From positions 1 through 9,431 of the forward strand of contig JBQCIO010000138.1 in the NCBI GenBank assembly GCA_051953655.1: a stretch of DNA of 9,431 nt, written 5' to 3'. Positions 1 through 6,035 of the stretch are shown here, piece by piece. Origin of the DNA: JBQCHF01 sp051953655. Its GTDB lineage: Bacteria; Actinomycetota; Actinomycetes; Motilibacterales; Motilibacteraceae. Below the pieces are notes generated by a model, which was not told where the DNA came from, searched no databases, and saw only the letters and a program-made list of their open reading frames with translations. The stretch's first letter is position 1. Every line of letters begins with the position of its first letter. The position numbers and the translations under genes were made by a program.

Positions 1-21
1 CGTTCTTGCGAGGATGGGGAG

Positions 22-975
22 ATGGTCCCCCGCCGCGTGCTGCTGCTGGCCCTCGTGGCCGCGCTGCTCGCCGCGTGCGGCGCCTCGTCCTCCGCCCCGC
101 CGCCGACGTCGGCACCGCGGCCCGCATCGTCCGCGCCCACGTCGTCGGTGGCAGCCGCCCCCACGGCTCCGTCTCCATCCGCGCCGGCCGACCGGGTGCG
201 CAAGCTGCTCGTCGTGGTGGAGGAGAACCACGCGGCGGGGGAGGCGCTGGCCGCGATGCCGTTCCTCGCCGCGCAGGCGCAGCGCTTCGGCGTCGGGACC
301 TCGTACCGGGCGGTCACCCACCCCTCGCTGCCGAACTACCTCGCGCTGGCCGGCGGCTCCTCCTTCGGCGTCCACGACGACGGCGGCCCGTCCGCGCACC
401 CGCTGCGCGGGCCCTCCGTGTTCGGGCAGGTGCTGGCCGCCGGCGGCAGCGCGCGCACCTATGCCGAGGGCATGCCGGCACCCTGCACCCCCTACTCCGC
501 GGGTCGCTACGCCGTGAAGCACGACCCGTGGGCCTACTTCCTCGACGAGCGCCCGGTCTGCGGCCGCGACGACCTCCCGCTCGGCACCACCTCGGCCGGG
601 GCGCTGCACGACGACGTCGCCGCGGGCCGGCTGCCGACGTTCGCCCTGGTGGTGCCGGACACCTGCCACGACGCGCACGACTGCCCGCTGGCCACCGCGG
701 ACGGGTGGCTGGAGGGCTGGCTGCGGCAGATCGAGGCCGGCCCGGACTTCCGCTCCGGCGCCCTCGCCGTGGTCGTCACCTTCGACGAGGACGACCGCCG
801 CGCGGGCAACCGGGTGCTCGCGGTGGTGGCGCAGCGCTCGCTGCACGGCAGGACGGTGGACGCGCCGCTCGGGCACCTCGCGGTGAGCGCCGCGGCCTCC
901 CGGCTGGTGGGCGCGGTGCCGCTGCGCGACGCCTCCTCGGCGCCGGACCTGCTGGCGGCCTTCGGCCTGGCATGA
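22..975 (+). CDS. Phosphoesterase-family (PF04185) lipoprotein
   Basis: This 317-residue protein is a predicted surface-anchored phosphoesterase of the acid-phosphatase/phospholipase-C-like family in the alkaline phosphatase superfamily. Residues 1-19 form a lipoprotein signal: MVPRR, a hydrophobic stretch, then lipobox L16-A17-A18-C19. Residues 21-56 are an Ala/Ser/Pro spacer, usual for lifting a domain off the membrane. The catalytic domain starts at about residue 60. Family motifs are VVEENH (65-70), THPSLPNYLALAGG (99-112), the DTCHDAHDC block (213-221), VTFDEDD (252-258) and a late GH at 284-285. In this family such Asp, Glu, Asn and His residues bind the metal and the phosphate. Cysteines at 155, 180, 215 and 221 could form disulfides outside the cell. 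The substrate cannot be told from sequence. ATG at 22 is chosen because it opens directly into the signal peptide. The next gene is 105 bp downstream. The family call is firm; phosphatase activity is inferred. Confidence 0.86.
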   Translation: MVPRRVLLLALVAALLAACGASSSAPPPTSAPRPASSAPTSSVAAAPTAPSPSAPADRVRKLLVVVEENHAAGEALAAMPFLAAQAQRFGVGTSYRAVTHPSLPNYLALAGGSSFGVHDDGGPSAHPLRGPSVFGQVLAAGGSARTYAEGMPAPCTPYSAGRYAVKHDPWAYFLDERPVCGRDDLPLGTTSAGALHDDVAAGRLPTFALVVPDTCHDAHDCPLATADGWLEGWLRQIEAGPDFRSGALAVVVTFDEDDRRAGNRVLAVVAQRSLHGRTVDAPLGHLAVSAAASRLVGAVPLRDASSAPDLLAAFGLA

Positions 976-1080
976 ACCGCTCGGCGGCGGGCTCGACGGC
1001 GGCGGCGTGAGCGAGGAAGGTCGCGGGTAGGAGCGGCAGCCGCGGCCCGCACCGGCTGGCCGCAGACTCGAGGAGGACGC

Positions 1081-1350
1081 GTGCACATCCTGTGGGCGAT
1101 CATCGCCGGACTGATCATCGGGGTCATCGCGCGAGCGCTCCTGCGCGGCCGCCAGGACATCCCGATCTGGCTGACCATCGTGCTGGGCATCATCGGGGGC
1201 CTCATCGGCGACGGCATCGCGAGCGCCCTCGGCGTGCGCGAGACCAACGGCATCGACTGGATCCGCCACATCCTCCAGGTCGCCGCCGCGATGGTGCTCA
1301 TCGGCGTCGTCGCCCCGTTCTGGGCGCGCCGGCGGCACGTGACCCGCTGA
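1081..1350 (+). CDS. GlsB/YeaQ/YmgE family small membrane protein
   Basis: This 89-residue protein has three hydrophobic segments, roughly residues 2-20, 28-50 and 62-84, separated by short charged loops (RGRQD; RETNGIDW). The Gly-rich helices (IIAGLIIGVIARALLRG; IVLGIIGGLIGDGIASALG) match the transglycosylase-associated/YeaQ family (PF04226), whose members are usually 80-95 residues. They are often described as general stress membrane proteins, but no biochemical function is established, and the 'transglycosylase' label is historical. The GTG start is supported by a strong Shine-Dalgarno, GAGGAGGA at 1070-1077, three bases upstream. It lies between the lipoprotein gene and a proline-rich gene (61 bp downstream), so it may be co-transcribed with either. 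The family assignment rests on topology and motif pattern. Confidence 0.82.
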   Translation: MHILWAIIAGLIIGVIARALLRGRQDIPIWLTIVLGIIGGLIGDGIASALGVRETNGIDWIRHILQVAAAMVLIGVVAPFWARRRHVTR

Positions 1351-1411
1351 CGCGAGGCGGACGGGCGGTGCAGCGATGTGGTCCCGGCGCGGGAGTGGGA
1401 AGGCTGGCGAC

Positions 1412-1684
1412 ATGAGCGAGAACGACGTGCACAGCGAGCCGGGGCCGCAGCTCGGGTCCCCGGTGGCGACCACGGCGCCGGACCTGCCGACCGCACCGGA
1501 CCCGGCCGTCGAGCCGGACCCGGTGCCCGGCGCGCCGCCGATCGACCCCTCCGAGCCGATCCCGGACGACCCCGGCCCGCTGCTGCCGGACACCCCCGAG
1601 ACGCTCCCGCCCCCTCCGCCCGAGCCCTCGCCGGCAGCCCCGCCGGCCCCGCCGCCGCCCCCTCCGCCGCCGACGGCCCCCTGA
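1412..1684 (+). CDS. Acidic proline-rich small protein, function unknown
   Basis: I do not recognise a family for this 90-residue protein. By my count it has 37 prolines (41%), 14 Asp/Glu, no Lys or Arg, and no Cys, Phe, Tyr or Trp. The first 60 residues are Pro-Asp/Glu-rich (for example PDPAVEPDPVPG); the last 25 are almost pure Pro and Ala with a run of seven prolines. No signal peptide or membrane segment is visible, so a disordered, extended, acidic cytoplasmic polypeptide is the natural reading. ATG 1412 is chosen over an in-frame ATG at 1376 because GGAAGG at 1398-1403 sits 8 bases before it and the residues between are Arg-rich and unlike the rest. It ends 10 bp from the convergent esterase gene. 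GC-rich, Pro-coding DNA can give chance ORFs; the Shine-Dalgarno and clean start argue that this one is real. Confidence 0.6.
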   Translation: MSENDVHSEPGPQLGSPVATTAPDLPTAPDPAVEPDPVPGAPPIDPSEPIPDDPGPLLPDTPETLPPPPPEPSPAAPPAPPPPPPPPTAP

Positions 1685-1694
1685 GGGGTCGGCG

Positions 1695-2585
1695 TCAGGA
1701 CAGCCGGCCGCCCAGGAAGGCCACCTGGGCCGCGGCCTGCGACCGCCAGTAGCCGGCGGTGTGGCAGCCGCGGCCCAGGCCGCCGGCCGGTTCCGGGCTC
1801 ACCGCGGCCCGGTAGGCGCGGGTCGCGTCCGCGAAGGGGTCGTCGGTGCCGCAGGCGACCATCAGGGCCGTGCCCGCGGGCACCTCGGGGTGGCGGGTCA
1901 GGTCGCCCCAGCGGGCGAAGTCGGCGGCGTCGTCGAAGGCTCCCGCCACGGTCTGACCGGCGGAGCGGAACAGGGCCGGGCTGGCCGCCGCCGCGGCCAC
2001 CACGCGGCTGCCGCCGAGCGCGTCCCGTCCGGACTGCCGGGCGAGCAGCAGGGCGCCGTAGCCGCCCATCGACCAGCCCAGCGCGCCGATCCGGTCCGTG
2101 CGCAGGCCCCGGTCGCGCAGCCGGGGCAGCAGCTCGTCGACGAGCATGCCGAGCGGGTCGTCGCCGTCGGCCCGCGGGTGCCAGTAGCCCTGGCCGCCCG
2201 CCGCGGCGGCCAGGGCGAGCGGGGGACCACCGGCGGCCAGGTGCGCGGCGAGGAACCGGTGCAGCCCGAGGACGTCGAAGGCGGTCCGGTCGTCGTCGCC
2301 GCGGCCGTGCAGCACGAGCGCCACCGGCAGGCCGTCCGCCCGGTGCCCGGGCGGGAGCGCCAGCGTCCACGCGACGTCCCGGCCCCGGCGGGCCGACCGG
2401 AAGGTCGAGCGCTCCAGCGGCCCCGGGGCGACGTCGGGCACCGGGACGTCGACGTCGCAGCGGCCGAGCGCCTTGGCCGCGGTGAGTCGGCCGGGGAGCA
2501 CCCCCTCCTCCACGCCCACCGCGCCGGCGACGCCCGCCGCGACCAGCGCGCCCACCCCGACCAGGAGCCCCCGCCTCGTCAGCAC
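1695..2585 (-). CDS. Tat-exported alpha/beta-hydrolase esterase
   Basis: From the chosen start this is 296 residues. It opens with a twin-arginine signal (T3-R4-R5-G-L-L followed by a Val/Ala/Gly hydrophobic core to about residue 24), so the enzyme is probably exported folded. The mature part is an esterase-family alpha/beta hydrolase. It shows VLHGRGDD (91-98), the likely oxyanion region; G170-W-S172-M-G-G, the nucleophile elbow with catalytic Ser172; CGTDDPF (245-251), containing the likely acid Asp248 or Asp249; and GCHTAGYW (273-280) with catalytic His275. The triad therefore looks complete. The substrate is unknown; relatives hydrolyse acyl or feruloyl esters or act as mycolyltransferase-like enzymes. 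The GTG at 2585 is preferred because AGGG (2596-2593 on the minus strand) lies 7 bases upstream and translation runs straight into the Tat motif. A longer reading from 2738 adds an Arg/Ser-rich stretch antisense to the DUF3626 gene. Confidence 0.8.
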   Translation of the reverse strand: MLTRRGLLVGVGALVAAGVAGAVGVEEGVLPGRLTAAKALGRCDVDVPVPDVAPGPLERSTFRSARRGRDVAWTLALPPGHRADGLPVALVLHGRGDDDRTAFDVLGLHRFLAAHLAAGGPPLALAAAAGGQGYWHPRADGDDPLGMLVDELLPRLRDRGLRTDRIGALGWSMGGYGALLLARQSGRDALGGSRVVAAAAASPALFRSAGQTVAGAFDDAADFARWGDLTRHPEVPAGTALMVACGTDDPFADATRAYRAAVSPEPAGGLGRGCHTAGYWRSQAAAQVAFLGGRLS

Positions 2586-2613
2586 CTTCACACCCTGCCA
2601 AAACGAGGACGAC

Positions 2614-3474
2614 GTGCGCGTCGTCCTGCGCGAGACTCGCCGGGTGGTGGACGACGAGCGCGTGCGACGGGCGCTCGCGCACGTGGCCGCGCAGTCCGCG
2701 GGCCCGCCGCTCGACCCGGCCCTGCGGGTCACCCTCAACTTCCACCCCGACCGGCTGGTGCGGGGCCGCCTCGCGCTCGCGGCAATGGCCGAGGACGGCC
2801 GCTACCTCTCGCAGTTCGCCACCGGCACGAGCAACGGCGGCCTGACCGCCTTCCCGGGCGGTGACCGCTGGCGGTGGGAGAGTCGGATGTTCGCGGCCGT
2901 CTACGACGACGCCTCGGACCTGGACCGCCCGGTCTACGGCGCCATCACCGACCCGCCCCGTCCGGTGGGGGCCGCACCGCGGTTCGGCTCGGCCCACCTG
3001 CGCCTCACGGCCGCCACCCTGCGCCGGACCACCTTCTGCTACCCGGACAGCGTGGAGGAGCCCGAGCGGTTCGGGGTCGCCGCCGCGATGCCGCTGCTCG
3101 CGCTGGCCGCCATGGACGACCGCGACGCGCTGGACGACTACGTGGAGGCCCACGTGCACGGGCCCGTCCGGTTCCCCGACGACGTCGAGGCGCTCGTCCT
3201 CGACCCCTCCTACAAGGGGTCGGAGGTGGAGGAGGCGGCGCACCGGCTCGGCTGCGGGGTGGAGTGGCACGGCGGGTTCTCGGTGCCGGTGTTGGAGCTG
3301 CGGCGGCACCCGGACTACCGCGGCCGGCGCTACGTCGACCTCGCCGCGCAGATCGCCGAGGGTGGCCGGCTCGACCCGCGGATCATCGGCGACGCGGCCC
3401 GCGCCGGGCGTCACGACGAGCAGGACCTCAAGCGGGTCTGGCACTACCTGGCCCGGTTCGGCGCGCCGGGCTGA
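2614..3474 (+). CDS. DUF3626 family protein
   Basis: This 286-residue protein matches what I recall of the DUF3626 family (PF12294), soluble bacterial proteins of about 300 residues with no known function. Characteristic blocks are LNFHPDR (41-47), GRYLSQFATGTSNGG (62-76), GGDRWRWESRMF (82-93), GAAPRFGSAHLRL (119-131), TTFCYPDSV (139-147), HVHGPVRFPDDVEALVLDPSYKG (180-202) and EWHGGFSVPV (217-226). There is no signal peptide or membrane helix. The many conserved His, Arg and Asp/Glu residues suggest an enzyme, but I cannot assign a reaction. The GTG at 2614 is chosen because GAGG (2605-2608) lies 5 bases before it. GTGs at 2644 and 2647 are alternatives. A longer reading from 2473 would run antisense into the neighbouring esterase. 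The divergent esterase start is only 28 bp away, so the two may share regulation. Confidence 0.8.
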   Translation: MRVVLRETRRVVDDERVRRALAHVAAQSAGPPLDPALRVTLNFHPDRLVRGRLALAAMAEDGRYLSQFATGTSNGGLTAFPGGDRWRWESRMFAAVYDDASDLDRPVYGAITDPPRPVGAAPRFGSAHLRLTAATLRRTTFCYPDSVEEPERFGVAAAMPLLALAAMDDRDALDDYVEAHVHGPVRFPDDVEALVLDPSYKGSEVEEAAHRLGCGVEWHGGFSVPVLELRRHPDYRGRRYVDLAAQIAEGGRLDPRIIGDAARAGRHDEQDLKRVWHYLARFGAPG

Positions 3475-3542
3475 GGGCGTCCTCGGCTGCCAGACCGGCG
3501 CTCTGGGTGCTCGTGGACCCGAGGGCGAGGAGGTGTGCGTGC

Positions 3543-3578
3543 GTGGCAGGACCGCGACGACGAGTGGTCAGGCACTGA
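3543..3578 (+). CDS. Candidate 11-residue upstream ORF (leader peptide)
   Basis: A GTG at 3543 opens a 12-codon reading frame, MAGPRRRVVRH then TGA. It is preceded by GAGGAGGTG (3527-3535), the closest match to a perfect Shine-Dalgarno in the whole window, with 9 bases between GGAGG and the GTG. The peptide is basic, with four Arg (three of them consecutive) and one His. It is too short to judge by codon use, and the same ribosome site could serve GTGs in other frames (3535 and 3539), neither of which opens a protein-like ORF. If translated, it would sit about 200 bases upstream of the PAS-GGDEF-EAL gene. It may equally be a chance feature. Confidence 0.25.
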   Translation: MAGPRRRVVRH

Positions 3579-3696
3579 GAGGCGCTCCCGATGGCCGCCC
3601 TGCTCCGGTGGCCGCGCGGCGATCATGGCGACGGCCGTCGGGGTCGGCCGGTTCCTCCGGCTCGGACCAGCGGACGGGTTGCGGGTGCCAAGATGT

Positions 3697-3774
3697 GTCG
3701 GGGAAGCCCTTCGGGGCCGGGGCGATCAGCGAACGCGTGCTGCCCGGGTGGCAATGCCCGGGCAGCCTGTCGAC
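3697..3774 (+). promoter_or_regulatory. Candidate structured 5' leader RNA of the GGDEF-EAL gene
   Basis: Three helices can be drawn by eye. A UUCG-tetraloop hairpin pairs GCCC (3706-3709) with GGGC (3714-3717). A 10-bp perfect hairpin pairs GCTGCCCGGG (3739-3748) with CCCGGGCAGC (3757-3766) around an 8-base loop. A closing helix pairs 3697-3701 with 3770-3774 (four Watson-Crick pairs and one G-U). The closing helix ends two bases before the Shine-Dalgarno GGAG (3776-3779). CTCCGG at 3655-3660 and GCTCCGG at 3602-3608 are exact complements of the segment 3774-3780 that contains the Shine-Dalgarno, so pairing that hides the ribosome site would compete with the closing helix. I do not recognise a known riboswitch class, including c-di-GMP-I. 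GC-rich DNA forms such pairs by chance, so function is a guess. Confidence 0.3.
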
Positions 3775-3785
3775 CGGAGCGTCTT

Positions 3786-5858
3786 GTGACCGCACCCGGC
3801 GTGCCCGACGCCACCTGGGCGTCCGGGGTGCTCGACGCCCTGGGCCTGGCCGTGGTGGTCACCGATCTGACCGGCACGGTCACCTACTGGAACGGCGCGG
3901 CCGAGCAGCTCTACGGCTGGCCGGCGGCGGAGGCGGTCGGACGCGGCATCGATGAGCTGACCGTGCCCGAGGTGACCGCCGAGGTGAGCGAGGAGATCAT
4001 GGCCTCGCTCAGCGCCGGTGGCAGCTGGACCGGCCAGTTCCCCTGCCGTCGCAGCGACGGGAGCACCTTCCTCGCGCTGGTCAGCGACTCACCGGTGCGC
4101 GACGTCGACGGTCGGCAGGTCGGCATCGTCGGGATCTCCGCCGACCTGGGTCAGGCGCTGGCCCCGCTGCTCACGCGCTCGGCCGACACCGCGATCGTCT
4201 TCAACGCGGACCGGACCGTCCGCTACACCAGCCCCGGCCAGGTGGCGATGCTCGGCTTCAGCGACAGCGAGCTGGTGGGGCGGAACCTGCGCTCGCTGGT
4301 GCACCCGGAGGACATGGCGCGCCTCGAGCCGTTCTCGGCGCAGCTGGTCGGTGCTCCGGGGCCGCAGCCGCCGGTGGAGATGCGGCTGCGGACCGTGGAC
4401 GGGGACTGGCGGTGGGTGGAGATGGCCGCCACCAACCTGCTGCACGACCCGGTCATCCACGGCTTCGTCGCGAACCTGCGCGACATCACCAGCCGTCGGC
4501 AGGCCCAGGACGAGCTGGCGCACCTGGCGCTGCACGACCCGTTGACCGGGCTGGCCAACCGGACCCTCGTCATGGACCGCATCCAGCACGTCCTCGAGCA
4601 CGCCGAGCGCACCGGGCGGGCCGCCGGCACCGTGCTGTTCGTCGACCTCGACGCCTTCAAGGACGTCAACGACGCCGTGGGGCACCTGGGCGGGGACGAG
4701 ATGCTCCGCGAGATAGCGGCCCGCCTCCGGGCCGTGGTGCGCGCCGACGACACGTGCGCCCGGTTGGGCGGCGACGAGTTCCTCGTGGTCGCCGAGTCGT
4801 CCGTGCACGAGGCGGACGCGCTGGTGCTCGCCGAGCGGGTGCACGCGGCCCTGCGCCGCCCCATCCGGCTGGGCGACGTCGACGTGCTGCCCGCGGCCAG
4901 CATCGGGGTGACCTCGATCCGTCCCGGGCAGCCCGACGCCCACGCCGTGGTGCGCGAGGCCGACGTCGCCATGTACCGGGCCAAGAGCCGAGGACCGGGC
5001 CGCACCGAGCTGCACCACCCCGGCGACGAGGAGGACCGCGGCGGGGCGCTGCGCACCGTCGGCGAGCTGCGCCAGGCGCTGGGCCGGCACGAGCTCCTCG
5101 TGCACTACCAGCCGATCGTCGACCTGGACAGCGGCGAGGTGCGCGGCGCCGAGGCGCTGGTCCGCTGGCTCCATCCCGAGCACGGGCTGCTCGCGCCGGA
5201 CACGTTCATCCCCCTGGCCGAGCGCAGCGGTCTCATCGTGCCGTTGGGCGCGTGGGTGCTGCGCGAGGCCTGTCGCTACGCCGTCGACGTGGAGATGCCC
5301 CGGCGCAGGCAGGGGATCTCGGTCAACCTCTCGCCCCTCCAGCTCGAGGACGACGGCCTGGTGCAGACGGTGCTGGAGACGCTGCGCGAGAGCGGACTGC
5401 CGCCGGAGAGCCTGGTGCTGGAGGTCACCGAGGGCACGCTGCTCAACGAGGGCGAGCGGGCCAGCCGGGCGCTGGCCGCGCTGCGGGAGGCCGGGGTGCG
5501 GGTCGCCATCGACGACTTCGGCACCGGCTACGCCGGCTTCGCCTACCTCAAGCGGTTCCCCGCCGACACCTTGAAGATCGACGCCAGCTTCATCCGCGGG
5601 CTGGGCACCGGCGACGACCCGGACGAGGCGATCGTGGGCAGCCTGGTGCACCTGGCGCACGGGCTCAAGCTGCGCGTGGTGGCCGAGGGTGTGGAGACCG
5701 ACGCCCAGGCCGACCGGCTGCGGGCGCTCGGCTGCGAGCTGGCGCAGGGCTTCCTGTTCTCCCCGCCGCGGCCCCCGGTGCAGCGGGAGCCGGTGGAGGG
5801 TGTCGGGGCTGCTCCCGACGGCGACGAGCGGCAGGGGCGCGCGTACCGGGTGCCGTGA
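3786..5858 (+). CDS. PAS-PAS-GGDEF-EAL cyclic di-GMP synthase/phosphodiesterase
   Basis: This 690-residue soluble signalling protein should both make and degrade cyclic di-GMP. Two PAS sensor domains (about 12-122 and 127-235) come first; the first has TDLTGTVTYWNGAAEQLYGW (26-45). The GGDEF domain (about 240-412) has LTGLANR (253-259), the FVDLDAFKDVND metal site (285-296) and intact RLGGDEF (326-332). R319-A-D-D322, five residues before GGDEF, fits the RxxD inhibitory I-site. The EAL domain (about 425-663) has EALVRW (456-461), N514, E546, DDFGTG (576-581), K597, E634 and Q654, the expected catalytic and metal-binding set, so phosphodiesterase activity is likely too. No membrane helix is seen. 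GTG 3786 is chosen because GGAG (3776-3779) lies 6 bases upstream and the first PAS follows soon after; an upstream ATG at 3591 adds sequence with non-coding codon use. The PAS ligand is unknown. A long hairpin follows the gene. Confidence 0.93.
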   Translation: MTAPGVPDATWASGVLDALGLAVVVTDLTGTVTYWNGAAEQLYGWPAAEAVGRGIDELTVPEVTAEVSEEIMASLSAGGSWTGQFPCRRSDGSTFLALVSDSPVRDVDGRQVGIVGISADLGQALAPLLTRSADTAIVFNADRTVRYTSPGQVAMLGFSDSELVGRNLRSLVHPEDMARLEPFSAQLVGAPGPQPPVEMRLRTVDGDWRWVEMAATNLLHDPVIHGFVANLRDITSRRQAQDELAHLALHDPLTGLANRTLVMDRIQHVLEHAERTGRAAGTVLFVDLDAFKDVNDAVGHLGGDEMLREIAARLRAVVRADDTCARLGGDEFLVVAESSVHEADALVLAERVHAALRRPIRLGDVDVLPAASIGVTSIRPGQPDAHAVVREADVAMYRAKSRGPGRTELHHPGDEEDRGGALRTVGELRQALGRHELLVHYQPIVDLDSGEVRGAEALVRWLHPEHGLLAPDTFIPLAERSGLIVPLGAWVLREACRYAVDVEMPRRRQGISVNLSPLQLEDDGLVQTVLETLRESGLPPESLVLEVTEGTLLNEGERASRALAALREAGVRVAIDDFGTGYAGFAYLKRFPADTLKIDASFIRGLGTGDDPDEAIVGSLVHLAHGLKLRVVAEGVETDAQADRLRALGCELAQGFLFSPPRPPVQREPVEGVGAAPDGDERQGRAYRVP

Positions 5859-5899
5859 GCCACGAGCGCGTCCCGCACCTGCCGTGAGGGTGAAAGGGC

Positions 5900-5949
5900 T
5901 GATCGTGAAGGGCTGGTGGCGCATCTGCGCCATCAGCCCTTCGTGATCA
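5900..5949 (+). terminator. Long hairpin, probable terminator of the GGDEF-EAL gene
   Basis: A 16-bp stem pairs 5907-5922 (GAAGGGCTGGTGGCGC) with 5927-5942 around the loop ATCT. The single imperfect pair is G5916 with T5933, a G-U wobble in plus-strand RNA but a C-A mismatch in minus-strand RNA, so it favours plus-strand transcripts. A GT/GT internal loop and five more pairs (TGATC 5900-5904 with GATCA 5945-5949) extend it. It lies 41 bp after the stop codon. There is no run of T after it, as is common for actinobacterial terminators. The AAGGGCTG core also occurs once more just upstream (5894-5901), as a short direct repeat. Confidence 0.7.
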
Positions 5950-6002
5950 TGAGCTGGGTCGGGAATGCAGGCGGCCGCGAGCGTGCTGTGCCAACCGACA
6001 CC

Positions 6003-6035
6003 CATTAGCAAGAGTAATGACCTAGGCTAAGGATC
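6003..6035 (+). promoter_or_regulatory. Probable marR promoter and MarR self-operator
   Basis: This is a locally AT-rich patch in very GC-rich DNA, directly before the regulator start. It contains CATTA (6003-6007) and TAATG (6015-6019) as a perfect inverted repeat around 7 bases, and TTAGC (6005-6009) with GCTAA (6026-6030) as a second, wider one. MarR-family proteins typically bind short AT-rich palindromes next to their own gene. TAGGCT (6023-6028) fits the actinobacterial -10 pattern TAnnnT and would place the transcript start within a base or so of the ATG at 6036, giving a leaderless mRNA. A weak AAGGA (6029-6033) two bases before the ATG is too close to be a good ribosome site. Repressor bound here would cover the -10. 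Confidence 0.5.

Larger units (their letters stand above)
3475..3785 (+). other. 311-bp non-coding leader region before the c-di-GMP gene
   Basis: No convincing gene lies here. Extending the downstream GGDEF-EAL frame back to an in-frame ATG at 3591 gives 65 codons, of which 22 end in A or T (34%). The genes on either side rarely use A/T-ending codons, so this stretch looks untranslated even though GAGAGG (3577-3582) lies 8 bases before that ATG. The region holds a very strong Shine-Dalgarno (3527-3535) with an 11-codon ORF, two stable hairpins near its 3' end, and a Shine-Dalgarno (GGAG, 3776-3779) for the c-di-GMP gene. I see no clear -10/-35 promoter. The DUF3626 gene upstream is on the same strand, so read-through is possible. 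Confidence 0.6.

Noticed and set aside
1003..1030. Stress sigma factor promoter before the YeaQ-like gene (GGGTAG at 1025-1030)
   Set aside because: The -10-like GGGTA is present but no GTTT-type -35 lies at the right distance.
1042..1063. GCGGCC/GGCCGC hairpin before the YeaQ-like gene as a terminator
   Set aside because: Only 6 bp with a 10-base loop, expected by chance at this GC content.
2586..2738. Longer start (2738, minus strand) for the Tat esterase
   Set aside because: Adds an Arg/Ser/Thr-rich stretch antisense to the DUF3626 gene and would bury the Tat signal inside the protein.
3591..3785. N-terminal extension of the GGDEF-EAL protein from ATG 3591
   Set aside because: A fair Shine-Dalgarno precedes it, but 22 of 65 codons end in A/T, unlike the real genes here, and the residues resemble no domain. 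GTG 3786 has a good ribosome site and leads into PAS.
3475..3785. Known riboswitch (TPP-like CTGAGA at 3575-3580, cobalamin, c-di-GMP-I, fluoride)
   Set aside because: Isolated short matches only; the remaining conserved elements of each class are absent or in the wrong order.
4089..6011. 640-residue minus-strand open frame opposite the GGDEF-EAL gene
   Set aside because: It is the antisense shadow of a strongly conserved gene in very GC-rich DNA; composition is His/Gln/Gly/Val/Leu-rich with no domain, and it runs through the terminator hairpin.
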